Assembly: GCA_011634665.1 (NCBI GenBank)
Contig: WAEK01000001.1
Span: forward strand, 3,558,501 to 3,622,500
Source of the DNA: Mortierella sp. BCC40632
Taxonomy: Eukaryota; Mortierellomycota; Mortierellomycetes; Mortierellales; Mortierellaceae
Direction of reading: 5' to 3'
DNA: 64,000 nucleotides
Shown here: positions 37,844-50,882 of the stretch, piece after piece
How the letters are laid out: the number at the start of each line of letters is the position of its first letter
How positions within the stretch are numbered: the first letter of the stretch is position 1
Program-made: the position numbers and the translations under genes
Notes under the pieces: generated by a model
The model's input: only the letters and a program-made list of their open reading frames with translations
Told to the model about the DNA's origin: nothing
Database searches by the model: none

Positions 37844-40060
37844 AAAAACGGGTTGGTTACACAGCGGCAAACTCAAAAAGGGGGTCTCCACGCTGATTAG
37901 ATATCTTATCGCGAAAGAACGCGCCCTTATTGTTTCCTGGTATCGGCGACTGAATTGAACTGGCTATGTCGTCCCTACTTTCTTTCTTCCCCCTGATGCC
38001 CCTCAAGCGCGCCACCACACACACTCTCTCTTTGGCTTCTCGCGTCTCTCAGTCATCAATCAGTAGACCCCCATCTAGGGAACACACACAAACACACAAG
38101 ACACCACATATGCACACTTTTTTCTCACATACACACCGCACACGGGTTGGTCGCCTGCCAGGGTCTGCCGCCCCACACGGGTACAACTTGCGGGATGCAT
38201 GCATACACCTCAACCCGCGTGGGCGCAACCACCGGTTCCAATACCCGCTCGAACCCCCTTTTTGGACAACTTGGAAAGAACAAAGGGGAGAGAAGAGTAG
38301 ACAAAGAGAGTGAGGGAGTTTCTCCCCCCTGTACTATACGTCGGCCCCTCCACATGGGCACAAGAGGTCTCGGATGAGTCTGGCTGGCTGAGAGGGCTCC
38401 TCTCCACACTCGGGTCCCTTTTCTTGACGCCGACAACCGTTTGCTTTTTCCTTGCAGTGTTCCCTGATCCCTGTAAACATGCACATATCCTCGTGGAGCC
38501 CACACGGCGATAGGGGAGGGTAAAAACGCCCTTTTCCTCCGAGGACTGAACGTAGCCCGGGCTGACAAACCTATCCCAACAAGCACTACCCAACGTAACG
38601 GAGAGGGTCGATGAAGATAACGCCCTTTGTGTCCGCGCTGACGATTCGTGCTCACTACACTTTTTCCTTTCTTTTTTTTTTTTTTTTTTTTTTTGCTTTG
38701 CTCGCAAAACTGCAGCCCTTTTCTTTTGATAGCGAATTGGAGATAGCCTTATGCCATCTAACCCTGCGTCGGACGATCGATCTGGCTATTTTTTTTTTTT
38801 TTTTTTTTACGATATGTCTATTGTACCTCAGGGACACCATAGGAATGGTGAGCTTGTGCTCTGCAGGTATTCGCTATCTTTAATAACCTTGCTTTGTTAG
38901 CTCTTTGCTACTGTCTCTCATTCTCTCTCTCTCTCTTTTTTTTTTTTTTTTTTTTTTTTATCTCGCTATCTACTCCCCTCGCAATTGAGGGTTGCCAGAG
39001 CAGCTATACACGATCCAATTTGTGTGCTGTTACACCATAGAGAGGGAAGGAATATGTGAGGCATTCCTCATCTAAACTGATCCAGCTCAATTTTTTTTTT
39101 TTGTATCCAGGCGGCATTCCTCTTCTCTTTCCACATCTGGAGAGAAACTTACCACGGATCATGCATAATCTTCATGCTCACTTGACTTTCTGGTGCTCCT
39201 TGTCCTATTTGATGTTCTTTTCGGGGATCAGAAAAAAAAAATAAAGCTGTTGAGCTCAATGTCGCACCAATTGAGGAGTACACTCTGTTTTGTTCTTTTT
39301 CTATCGGCTTTTTCCTTCCCCCTCCTCCCCAAAGAAATTTAACAATCAAGGGTCCCTGACGAAAGGAATGAAAGAGCGGGATTTGCAGTCATCGGAGAGA
39401 GCCGAATCGTCGGGTCCTAGATTATTCCTATTATCCGAGAGGCAAAAGAGGAACAGCAGCAGCAGCAACAAAAAAAAAAAAAAAAAAAAAGAGAGAGAGA
39501 AAATAAAATAAAAGACACTACATACCACAATAACATTATTATAAATGAGGCCAGAGCCATTCTGTCTTTCGTCTTTTTCTTTTTTGAGCATTGCAGGTTT
39601 GTCTTACTCCATGCAGGATCCATTTAATGACATCTCTTGACCGGAGCATTTGCCGATCAGGAACCAGGGCGGAATGAAAAAAAGAAAGAAAAAAAGAAAG
39701 AAAGAAGGAAAAATGAGCGAGAGCCAAGGGCCAAGACTAAAAGTTAGAGGCAAGGGTCGATGGTCAGGGTCTCTCTGTGCACCATGTCCTATTGGAAAAC
39801 AACAACAACAACAATAACAATAACAACAACAGAGGAGCAGGATGATGCGGCATGGGAGGAAGGGATGGAGGGGAGGGAGAGAGGAAGGGTTATGGAGGAG
39901 AAGGAAGCGATAGAAGCCAAGATGACGGAGAGTGAGTGAGCAAGCGGAAAGAACTGAGGAATGAAAGAGCCGTCTTGGAACCTCGCGTGGAACATAGAGT
40001 TGCGCTCAGGGGCGGTGAGGAGAATGAGATGAGCGACAAGAATCAAGGTTTATTACCTTG

Positions 40061-40063
<3 letters not shown>

Positions 40064-40097
<34 letters not shown>
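40064..40097. repeat. (CT)n microsatellite
   Basis: CT run followed by CCCT units to about 40120. Confidence 0.9.
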
Positions 40098-40099
<2 letters not shown>

Positions 40100-42343
40100 T
40101 TCTCCCTCCCTCCCTCCCAGCTCCATCTCTTGGGCTGTCCCAAGAGCCATAAAGTGTGGAACAAAGGTTGATATGGAACGGCCCTTGAATGCTTTGAGAG
40201 GACCCCTGACAATCCCTTTTTGCTCTTTGCCCGACCATGATCTCATTCTTGTTTGTGCAGGATCGAGCATTGAGGGTCGTTTTTTTTCCTTCTTCTCGCT
40301 CCCACGCCCAGAAACAGGCTGCGTTCATTGTCGTTAATTGCGGGCTCAGGGTGCTTTTACCCCCAGATTGTCATTTCGGTTGTGTTCATATTCGAAGAAG
40401 TTTCGCGGTGCGCACAGGGAGCTCAAGTTGGTGAACAGGCGAGGGAGGGGGAAAGACAAAGAGTAGGAAAGAAGAGAGAAAGAGATAGGAAAGGGAAAAG
40501 GGAGAGGCGGAGTGATACGAGTCAGGGTTCCAGATCACCCCCTTTGTCACCAACATCCTCTCCTCAATAACAGTAGCGACAGCAACGGTGACAACAACAA
40601 CAATGACAACAACAACAACAGCAGCAATAACAATCCCCTATTGTTGCGAGGCCACACAAGAACTCTCGACTCGCGAACTCGCTGCATTATCTGACTCTGA
40701 GCCTTGGACTACCTTTGGTACTGATCAACAGCCATGGTAGCTGTGGAAGCTACCCGTTGTTCCGGGATAGCCAGAGAGAGAAGAGAGCAAAGAAAGCCAT
40801 CTGCTATGTATGTACACTCTCATTTCTATCTCCATCTCACCCTTTCTTTCTCTTATACCAACAAACAAAGCATTACAAAATCCATTGGTGGTGCAATTCC
40901 CTCTCTTCCGTCCTCCACTTTCCTCAAGCATGATAGACTCTTGCTCTTCCGCATGAGTATTCTCTTCCCTCTCTCCTTTCTTTCCTCCTTTCCCTTAATC
41001 ATTTTGGCTCGCTCTCAATGCCGCTTAATAGCGATGTGTCATTTTTCCAAAAGGGAGAGTGGGCGGAGAAGAGAAAAGGAGAGGGAGGAGCATGGCGCAA
41101 CTCCTAATGGGCGAAATGTTTGTTAACCCTTGCTTTTTGGGACTGATGGGATGCTCGAGTGAATGTGTATGTTAGGACGAGGCTGTTGGTAGGGTAGGCT
41201 CCGATGCATAGGCTCACATTCGAGGCTTCATTTCCGACATAATTTGCTGCGTGCCACCGGGGTAAGAGAGAGCAAGAGGAGACGCATACAAAAAACACCT
41301 CCAAACACCGTATTTTACACATATTGGGCCCTTCTCTTGCGTGAGGTGTCCCCCCTCCTCTCTTGTTCGCCGTCTCCGCTGCTTTACCATCCTCGCAGCT
41401 CACTTGCTTGGGGCGATCGCCGTGGACTCTCTCTAAGCTCACTATTTCCCCACCCCGGGCTCGGCTGGTCACACTTACATACGCACTCGAACACAATCGC
41501 CGTTTCTGTTGGTACTGTTTCCTGTATCCAGCAGAGGTACCATTTGGCGGGGGCACCTTACAAGCGCAGTCCATCCTCACTCATACACAATTCAACTTTT
41601 TGGGCTTGGCGCAAGGTTTAGTGAGATATTGCAATTTAGGCATGAGGTGACCATGGAGGTTCTCGCCATGCTTCTACTACCTCTTTCACTTTGTTTCTTC
41701 TCTTGGACTGACTACACTTCCTGTATCCCTCCCCCTTCCCCCTCCCTTCCGAGCAAGAGGGCTCAGTCTTATGGTCTTTTGGTCCCGATTAGTTCGTATT
41801 GAACCTTTGGGGTCCGACAGGGAAGAGGAAGGAGTGTACCGCTCCCGACCCTCATCTCTCGATTATGTCCTTGCTGCATCATGTATGTCACCGAGGAAGG
41901 TGCCCCTGTTCCACAAGGAACAAGAAGAAACCGACCAAAATGGTGAAGGGATATGAAATCGAACAGAATCAAAGGAGAGCCAGAGGGGGGGAGCCATGTA
42001 TTTTTTTTTTCAAGGGGTATCTTGGCACTTTCCCATCAGCCTTGTCCTACCCGACTTGATAATCCCAGGAGCATGCCCGACGACTATTTTTTTTTTCTTT
42101 CTCTTTCTCCGCACCGATACCCATGCCTAGACTGATCAACCCTTTTTTATCCTCTTACACACTCTCTTCTATCCTTTACCTCCAAGACAGATATGATATC
42201 TCTATGCATGCGAGGTGTATGGGTTATTACTTTTTAATTTTATTCCTCAAAATACTTGTCTATTGCGAGACTTCCCATCTTTCCCAGCGGCGGGGCTGGA
42301 GCATGGGAGGGATAGAAAAGTGAATGAAGGAGCAAAGAATAAC

Positions 42344-42345
<2 letters not shown>

Positions 42346-42391
<46 letters not shown>
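42346..42391. repeat. (AG)n microsatellite
   Basis: AG run with one A interruption, about 180 bp from the (CT)n run at 42572. Confidence 0.9.
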
Positions 42392-42571
42392 AACAGAGCG
42401 GCAGCTGTGCATTCGGTGCGTGCGTGTGTGTGTTTTTATTTTTTTTTCGTTTCCTTAGTCTAGAGACGTCCAATCTCCACTTTCACCTCTTGAAAAGAGA
42501 GAGAGAGAGAGAGCAAAAGGCATGACCGCGATACATACTCCAATAGCCATACATGCAGCTGACCACAGCAC

Positions 42572-42599
<28 letters not shown>
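42572..42599. repeat. (CT)n microsatellite
   Basis: Fourteen CT units. With the AG run at 42346 it repeats the AG/CT pairing seen at 30 kb. Confidence 0.9.
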
Positions 42600-42602
<3 letters not shown>

Positions 42603-43585
42603 GGAGAGGGGGTTTGTCCTTTGCCTCTTACTCGCCTCCGCCCCCTTCCCCCTCGCCCTCTCCTTTCAGAGTTGGGTGTGAACCAGCCGACTGGCCAATT
42701 GGCTCTTCTACCCTCTCCTCAAACAGCTTCTCTATCTCAGCCCTATAAACAAAAGAAAACGTGGCCCCGAATCTTTGTACACGCGCTTTCATCCGTGCAT
42801 ACCTGTCGTCCGTACCGGGAGAGATACCTGTCAGAAAAAAGAGAGAAGGAGAGGGATAGGGTAAGCGGAGAGACAAGAACCAAGAGGAAAAGGACAAGTA
42901 AGAAAGGAGGAAAATGAGGCAACTACTCACCTCTCTATTCGGGGCTTGAGAAGGGTGGGAGCCTCTTTCCATAGTAATCTTTGTCGCCGATAGAATAGAT
43001 CACCTCTCGGTACAGGCTCGCTGAACTAGGAGAAAGAACTCAAAGAGAAAGAAACAGATAGATAGGTGAGTGAATAGAAAGGTCCCCTTCTTCTCCCGAC
43101 AAAAAAGAGAGAGGGGGAGCGAGTGGAGGAACAGATGTATCTCGATGCATGTATCTCAACGTAACAGGCAACCGAATTGAGGACAAACAACAACACAACA
43201 CAACACGCGTGGTCCCAAAACCACTACCCCGCATTTCTCTTTTGTCTTGCTTGGATAGCAAACATGCGAATCCTCCTCCTCTTTGGAGGAGGGGAAGGAC
43301 CAATCTCATCTCTCTAGATCTTTTTTTTTTGTACAGTCTCTCTCTCTCGCTCTCGCCTCTTCTCTCGCACCCACACACGCTATCTTTCTCGCTCATATTT
43401 ACACACCCAACGCTATCTCTATCCCTGCCTCACACATTTTTCTCTTCCGCGTGTCTCGCACTCTCCCTTTTTTTTCCCTGCAGCACTTTCCCATTAGACG
43501 CTAGTCAGCCTCGTTTGTCCGAGGGAGCAATCAAATCGAGAGAGAGAGAGAGAGATAAAAAATACGATGGGCTGACCGCCTTGGG

Positions 43586-43616
<31 letters not shown>

Positions 43617-45828
43617 GGAAAAGGAAAAGGAAAATGGATCAAAGAGGAAAGCGAAGGGGTGACAAAAAAAGAAGGTATATTCTCGACTTACGGAGGAAAG
43701 GGTAGACGGTGGATGTTGTGTACATCTGCGAGATGAGCTTTTTTTTTTTTTTTTTTCTTCCCTCTCTTCCCCTTCTCTCTTTGGGAGGACGAGAGGGTGG
43801 AGTAAGAGGGACAAAGAGAAAGACAGAGTGGTCAAAGATATTCAGGTTCTACAACACTGTCTAGAAATAGGTCCTCCCCTTTTTTTTTTTCCTCCCCTCC
43901 CCTCCCCTCTTCCTCCCATTCCTCTCTGCCTCGTTTTCCGCCTTCTCTCTTTCCTCCTGGCGCAGCACCAGACCGTTGACACGGAATGGACCCAACAGCA
44001 GAAAAAAGAAAAATAGCGTGCCTTTTCCCTCCTCTGCGCCTATTTTTTGTGCGTGTGTTTATGTGTGTGCGCTTGTTGTGTGTGTATGTGTGTGTGTGTT
44101 TGGTGCAGCATGCATTGGTCATTCACTCTTTTTTTCTTCGTTTGTCGCCGAACAACAACAATTCTTCTCTAACACAGTCTTGGCTTTGATTCAGCAGGTG
44201 GTAAAAATAGATCATTGGGCGGTGCTGACGTGGATCGTGTCTATAGTATAGTTGTTCCGTTAGACTGTTACTCTAGTCATGGGTGGGGGGAGGAAGAGGG
44301 AGGGGCGTAGAAGAGGAACAAAACGACTCGAGTGGCAACAGAAGTACCAAGGGCCAAGAGGCGAGAGGCGGGATTCCAAGGTCCGGGATCATGTCCTCTT
44401 TAGGCAACACGATTTCGGTATAACTCAACTGTTCGCACACACAAGAGAAACTTCAGGTTGTCTGCTCTTTGTGACCAGTCGCAAGAGCAAAAAGGACTGA
44501 GGACAAAGAGTGCAAAAAAAAAAAAAAAAGTCAGTCTGGTTGACTTTGTGGTCAGACCGGTGGGAAGGTGATGGGGAAAGGAGGAGAGCACTAAACATGG
44601 AGGACCAAGCTCAAAGGTGGTGGAATCTCCTTCCCTCTCATTGAGCTAGTGATCAAAGCCTTACCCCATTACTTTTTTTTTACTATTTCCTCCGCTTTCC
44701 TCTTGCCCATCAAGGTCGCCTCGGAGATTCGCCGAGTTGTTCTCGGAAGGAGACCCAGGCGCGAAAAAATAAGACTACCTATGACCCACGGACTCGATCG
44801 ACTCCAGAAAGACCAGCTTGGAGAAAGTTCAAAAGGCGCTCAGGTTCAGGTTCGCTTTTCTAAGGTCTTTACAATGGAAAACAAACTGAAGACGCACGCG
44901 AGCGGCGCTTCAAGACTTTCTTTCTCATTCGGTCGGCTTGCACCCTTTGATCGTGAACCAAAATAAAAGAGCCGTTGAACATTATGTTATAGATTATGCA
45001 CACTTTCAAGTCTGTTCTCCGAGGATGGTATATCAGCAATCAACAATGTCTTTCTCCCATAATTTTTTTTTATATTTCTCTTCAATGCTCCAATGCTCCC
45101 ATTCTACCGTGCCTTGGGTCATTTGGGTTCCTTTTGAATCAAAGAGATCTGTTCATTACCTCCACCGGCTTTGATAGTCTAGAAACGAAACTGAAAAAAA
45201 AAAAAAAATAATGAGAGAGAGAGAAAGAGAGAGAGAAACGGCACGAGACGTGTCAGGGGCAAATGCATCTACTACTACTCTTGGATCATTACGGGAAGTT
45301 GCGCGGATGTGAGCCCAAGGAACACACGGACACTCTTGGTCCTTAGGGCTATACCCATGTATAGGCTATACCGCATGCGTCGCCAAGCATGCACACCTTT
45401 TTACACACATACACAAACACAACATCCAAACTGCAACAACCAGCAACAACAAAACAACAACACAAACTTAACACACCAGTCCCAAACCCACACCTCTCTC
45501 GCTTTTTTTTTTTTTTTTTCTTTCGAGAGTAAACAAGAGCAGGTCCGCCTGAGCATGACGCCATTTTCGTGCTTGTTAATTGGGTCATCTCCTACCCCAC
45601 GCCTATGCTCATGGGAACCCGTCCTTTCCCCTCTGCCAGAAAGGCTTTCTCTCTCTCCTTCCCTCTCTTTGCCCCACTGCTGCACACTCACTTGCTCAAT
45701 GCGCTTGTAAAAAAGAAAATTTAGCAAAGTAGGTTAAGCTCGCGTAACAGCTAAACAGAGGTTTTTCCTTGGGTTCATTGCAGATCCCTCCCATTCTCTC
45801 GCATCGTCCTCTCCCTCCCATCCTTTCT

Positions 45829-45858
45829 TCCCTCCCTCCCTCCCTCCCTCCCTCCCTC
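45829..45858. repeat. CCCT tetranucleotide repeat
   Basis: About seven tandem CCCT units. Confidence 0.9.
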
Positions 45859-47052
45859 TCGTTGCACATTGGACATTTATGCATGGCATGTACCTTTAGG
45901 AGGAATAAGAGAGGCATTTAACTTTTGTGAGAAGTGTTCAAGGTGCTCGGGATTGTCTACCCTCCCTTCAAAGTTGTTCTCGTCTTTCTTTCAACATCAT
46001 CATCGTCATACTCTTAATTTTTTTTCCTTGTTTGTCTGTTGTTGTTCAATATCTTGGAGACGCAAAGAAACTTCATTCCCCTTTATCTCTCACACACACA
46101 CACACTTCTTTTTCTGCAATTGAACTATAAAGAAAGAGGGAAGGGATTTTTTTTTTTTTTTTTTGGGCCTGGGCGCAAGAATTATGGCAGTTTCTGTTGC
46201 ATGGCAAGGGAAAGCAACAACAACAATAATAACAACAACGTGTATGTTTGTTTGTCGTGTAACCCTCTCCCAACTTTGGGAATGGGAAATGCTCAAAGGC
46301 ATTTTTTTTTTTTTTTTTACAAGGCGGACCAAGTGTTTGAAAAAGGCCCTTGCCCCAAGCGAACCAAGAGAAGGGAGAGTGAGATGGAGGTAAAAGAGCG
46401 GCAAATGGGCAGAAAGCTACTGCTCCTCACTCTCTTTCTATCACAACCACAACAACAACAACAACAACAACACACACACACACACACATACACATACACA
46501 TAGACTACATCCACATCCTTGCACTCTATTGCTCTCTCTTTCTCTATCTCTCTCTACTCTTCACTGCGCCCACCTGAAAGCCCATATTCCCATGGAGCTA
46601 TTGGAAAACGAATTTTGAGCCGCAAGCTACTACTGGAGGACCCGAAAAAAAAAAAAAAAAAAAAAAAAAACACATCCACATCCACATTCACATTCACACA
46701 AACACACAAACATACATCTTCAAGACCTTTCTTTACCCAAGGGGCAAGCAAGAGGATAGGGGTCTTTTGATTCTAGGTTCTTTTCTAACTTGCTTCATTG
46801 CATTTGTTATTTTTCTTTTTCTTTTTCTTTGGGCGTCTTTCTTTCTTTCTGCAATATCAAATAAATGAACACCGCCGACATTTAAGGCTTTTATTACATG
46901 TTTTAAAATGTTGTAGGTCTTGCTATAATCAAAAAAAGAGGATTCCTCATTTCCTTCCCCACATCATGGGATGAAATAAGAAGAGTAGGAAGTGAAAAGA
47001 GAGAAAGGAGGGGGGACGCGCACCGGGCTGGGCACGAGATCAAACTGTTAGT

Positions 47053-49892
47053 TTAGAGCTCATCATGGACAGCTTCCTTGGTTTCTGTAGAGCTTTCCGA
47101 GTCAAGCTCCTCTTCGGCCTGGGCAACAACATCCTCTACATTAATCTTGGACTTTTTGAACTCCTCTGTAGAAGGGTTCGTGCTGTCTGTGAACTCCTTC
47201 ATCATACGATTCAATTCCTCGGCCGAGATCATTCCAGGCTTCTCATCATCCGCCGCAAGGAGATCCTCACGGTTTGCAATTTCTTCTTCAATTTCCTCCT
47301 TGTCGCGTGATTCGGCGGGGATGGCCTCGAACAATGCCTCGGCTGTAGGGTCCACGCCAAGATTGATCCTCAACATGTTCTCGACACGACCTGCAAAAGC
47401 CTTGACACCCTCCTTGAGGGTGTAACCACTACGGACCAGCGTAATGTCGTGCAAGACCCTGACCATTTCCTGGAAATGACTGTCCTGCTCAAATGCCTTG
47501 GGGTCCTTGTTCACGCGCTCGAGCAAACCAACGATCAAGGGGTGACCAGGGTTGATCTCCATGACCTTCTTCTGGTTCATCATAAAGTTGTGCATCATCG
47601 CATCTCGGTTCTGCTTCGCCTGACCCTCCATCAGACGCTCCATGTTGGCTGTCCAGCCGTAGTCATTGGCGACCAGCGCCGCAGGTGAGGTGGTCAGGCG
47701 GTTCGAGACGCGAACCTTTTCAACGTCCTTGAGAAGTGTTGCCTGCATCCAGTCGACCAAGGGAGCAAACTTGGTCTCGAGCTCCTTCTCAGTTGCTGCG
47801 TTCGTATCCTCATCTCCAAGGTTCAAGTTGGACTTGGCAACATTCTGGAAGTTCTTCTTCTCAAAGTGCACCAAGTGAGAGAGAACAATCTCGTCAATGG
47901 GGTCATCCATGTAAAGCACCTCATAGCCACGGGCAAGAAGCGACTCGACAAAGGGTGACTGCTTAATCTCCTCAATGGTGGAGCCCGCGAAATAGAAAAT
48001 GTCACGTTGTCCCTTCTTCATACGCGAGACATAGTCCTCGAGCGAGGTGTACTTGTCCGAGTTGGAAGATTTGTAACGAAGGAGACGCGAGATCTTCTTC
48101 ACGTTCGAACGATCCTCAAGGGCTCCCAACTTGAGACTGATACCAAACTCCTTGGTAAAGTTGGCGTACTTCTCTTCATCCTGAGAGAGTGTCTTGAGAA
48201 GATCGAACAACTTCTTGATAAGATGCTTGTTGATCGCCTTGATGCTCTTGTTCGACTGCACCGTCTCACGCGACACGTTCAAAGGCGCGTCCTCAGCATC
48301 GACAATGACCTTCAGGAATCCGAGCCAGCGGGGAAGGAAGTCGGACGAATCATCAGTGATAAAGACGCGCTTGACGTAGAGCTTGACATTGGAGTGCTTG
48401 GTGTCTGCGCGCTGGTAGAGATCCTTGGGTGCCTTTGAGGGAATGTACATGATCGCCTTGAACTCGACATCACCTTCAGCCTTAAAGTGGCTGTAGGCCA
48501 TGGCAGTGGCAGTAGGGTCACGAGTGAGGACAGGGTAGAACTCGTCATACTCCTTGGTGTCAACAGTCTTGGGATCACGGACCCAGATAGGCTTGTTCGA
48601 GTTCATAAGATCATCCTCCTCATAGGTTACAGAGACCTTTTCCTTTTCCTTTTCCTTTTCATCCTCGTCCTTGGCTTCCTCGACCTTGGCCTCCTCGGTG
48701 TCATCGCTGTCGTCCTTGGTCTCGGGCTTCTCGGTCTCTGGCTTCTCCACGTCGACGAGCTTGGTCTTTGTGCGACGGATGTAAATGGGGAAGTTGATAA
48801 ACTCGGAATACTTGGTGATCAGCTCCTGGAGACGAGTGTCTTCAAGATACTGGTCCTGATCTGCCTTGAGATGAATGGCGATCTGAGTACCACGACCGAG
48901 TGTGTTACCAGCAGGGTCCTTGGCAATTGTAAAGTCATTGACGGCAGTCGACTCCCAGATGTATTGGTCATCGTTGTTGTTCTTGCTCGTCACACGGACC
49001 TTGTCGGCGACCAAGAAGACCGAGTAGAAACCAACACCAAACTTTCCGATCAAGTCCATGTCTGCCTTGTCGCCAGACATTGTCTCCAAGAACTCTGAGG
49101 TGCCAGACTATTTGTTTAATAGAGAGACAAAAAAATAAAAAATAAAAAAATATGAGAAGACTGCTAACAGTGATGACGGTTGATCAAGAAGAAAGTCTCT
49201 TACGCGATAAAAATAAAAAGACCAGATCAAGATCCTTTTTTTTTTTTTTTACCTTGGCAATGGTTCCCAAATTCCTTTGGAGATCCTCCTTGGTCATACC
49301 AATACCAGTGTCCGTGATAGTGATGACGCGATTCTCCTTGTTTACGGCGATGGTGACGTTGAGGTTGGGGTTGGTATCCAATGCACCTGGATCGGTCAAT
49401 GACTGGAAACGGACCTTGTCCAATGCATCCGAACCGTTGGAGATCAATTCACGCAAAAAGATCTCGGGTGTTTTGTAGAGCGAGTTGATGACAATGTTCA
49501 TAAGACGGGACACTTCAGTCTAGAAGGAAAGAAGAAAAGAAATAAAGAGAGAGAACAAAGAAAAAAAAAGAAAAAAAATTAGCGAGTGCGGACCAAGCTG
49601 ATGATCAAGTAAAGCTAGCGACGTGACATTGGTGGAGATTCCTCCAGATAACCGGGAGTCAAAGGCTCTAGGCAAAAGCCTAAAAAAAAAAAGAGAAGGA
49701 AAAGACGCTTAGGCTTACTTGGAATTCAAACTTTTCGCCATTGAGAACAGTCTGGGCCGAGTCGAACGCAAAGTTGTCAGGAACAGCCACATTCTCGCTT
49801 GGCTTCTCGAAGGCAGCCTGGGCGCCGGGAGCCTCGGCAGCAACGAGCGAGATAGCGGCGAGGACGCTCAGGAGAAGGAAGGACTTTTTCAT
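47053..49892 (-). CDS. Endoplasmin (GRP94), ER-resident Hsp90, 3 exons
   Basis: Exons in coding order are 49892-49719, 49519-49253 and 49107-47053. They total 2496 nt, or 831 aa. A signal peptide opens the protein ([20 protein letters not shown]) and the last four residues are HDEL, the ER retrieval signal, so it acts in the ER lumen. Between them is a full Hsp90: [33 protein letters not shown] and [11 protein letters not shown] of the ATP-binding domain, [14 protein letters not shown], an acidic Lys/Glu-rich linker, the middle domain with [11 protein letters not shown], and the dimerisation domain. The N-terminal extension before the first Hsp90 block fits GRP94 rather than cytosolic Hsp90. 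GRP94 folds secreted and membrane proteins and is a classic target of the unfolded protein response. Budding yeast has no GRP94, so its presence here is notable. The promoter shares 990 bp with the divergent coiled-coil gene and carries UPR-like motifs. Confidence 0.95.
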
Positions 49893-50245
49893 GATGGAGA
49901 GTCTAGTAAAGAGTGGAAGGGAAAGGAAAAAGAAAAGAAAGGGGACGCAAATGTACAAAAGAGAGAATGAAAGAGATGAAAGAGATGATGTGTGGCGGAG
50001 ATGAATTGGCCGGAAAAAAAGGAAAGGGGAGGAGTATGACAGGAATAGGACTGGGGGGAGTGAAGGATGACAAGAGATGTGAGGAAGAAAGGAAAAGAAA
50101 AAAGAAAAAAGAAAAAAAAAACGAGTGTGGAGAAATATAGCGAGGAGAGATTGTGGCCGGGGTCTGGTGTCACGGTAGAGGCGCCAATCGATAATCGATT
50201 TATCGATATGGAAGCATGCTCCAACCACTCCCCAACTGGCGTGTC

Positions 50246-50254
50246 TCCACGTCA
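50246..50254 (-). promoter_or_regulatory. UPRE/ATF6-like site TGACGTGGA upstream of GRP94
   Basis: On the GRP94 coding strand this reads TGACGTGGA, matching the mammalian UPR element core TGACGTGG, about 355 bp before the start codon. A single short motif can occur by chance. Confidence 0.4.
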
Positions 50255-50286
50255 GGATCGAGGGATCGTTCCCAGCGGCCAACAGA

Positions 50287-50305
50287 GCTGGCACGCAGCC
50301 ATTGG
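50287..50305 (-). promoter_or_regulatory. ERSE-like CCAAT-N9-CCAGC
   Basis: On the GRP94 coding strand there is a CCAAT box followed by exactly nine bases and CCAGC. The ER stress element consensus is CCAAT-N9-CCACG, so the spacing is right but two bases differ. A CACGTG palindrome lies just upstream at 50325-50330. Confidence 0.3.
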
Positions 50306-50882
50306 TTCTCCTCAGTATTTTGTCACGTGGACGAGGCTCGGGTCAATTGAATGCCTGCGTTGCCTCTCCCAATGGTGGCGCACTGTGCTCTTTGTCGCAC
50401 CCTGTGCACTGCACCCTGTCTATTAACCTCCTCTGCGTTACTCTCCGCGCGTCCTTGGTGAGGGAGAGGGGGAGAAAGAGGAAACAGAGAAGAAAGAAAG
50501 GGAGAGAACAGGACCTTTGAAGAATGCCACTACGACGGTGGACAATGAGAGATGTATCACTGTCCACACTGAGGAGGAGAGCAAAGGCGATGGGGCTTTT
50601 TGGTGATACCCGTCAAAAAAGTAGTCTTGTACCTCACGAGCACGCGCCCTGAAAAAAAAAAAAGAGAGAGTCGTTTCATCATCATTATCATCATCCCGCC
50701 ACATGACACTTGGAGGGCTTTGAAAAAATAATATATATTTCCAAAAAAAATACCACCATCCAAACCGTTGATGCTGGATCCACATCCAGCATAATATTCA
50801 AGGAATCAACACAGAATTAGGAGCACATCATCTTTAAGAAGCAAAGGAATCGACAGGATCGAGTCATCAACATTAGCATCCG

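Larger units (their letters stand above)
33910..47052. other. 13-kb region without recognisable genes
   Basis: No frame here shows a known domain, codon-like composition with plausible splice sites, or a long non-repetitive product. It contains alternating purine-rich and pyrimidine-rich blocks, many di- and trinucleotide repeats, and T- or A-runs of 15-30 bases (38668, 38790, 38938, 39469, 43585, 43740, 44515, 46643 areas). The part next to 33909 (to about 34450) is GA/GTGA-rich and is probably the GATA factor leader. No tRNA-type B box was found. Confidence 0.5.

Noticed and set aside
38221..38262. tRNA-like B-box fragment on the minus strand
   Set aside because: It has GGTTCGA but not the following bases of a T arm, and no A box at a suitable distance. 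A scan by eye for canonical B boxes over the window gave none.
38125..38655. Minus-strand frame of 176 codons in the gene-free block
   Set aside because: Arg/Pro/Ser-rich with overlapping frames of similar quality on both strands. No coding signature.
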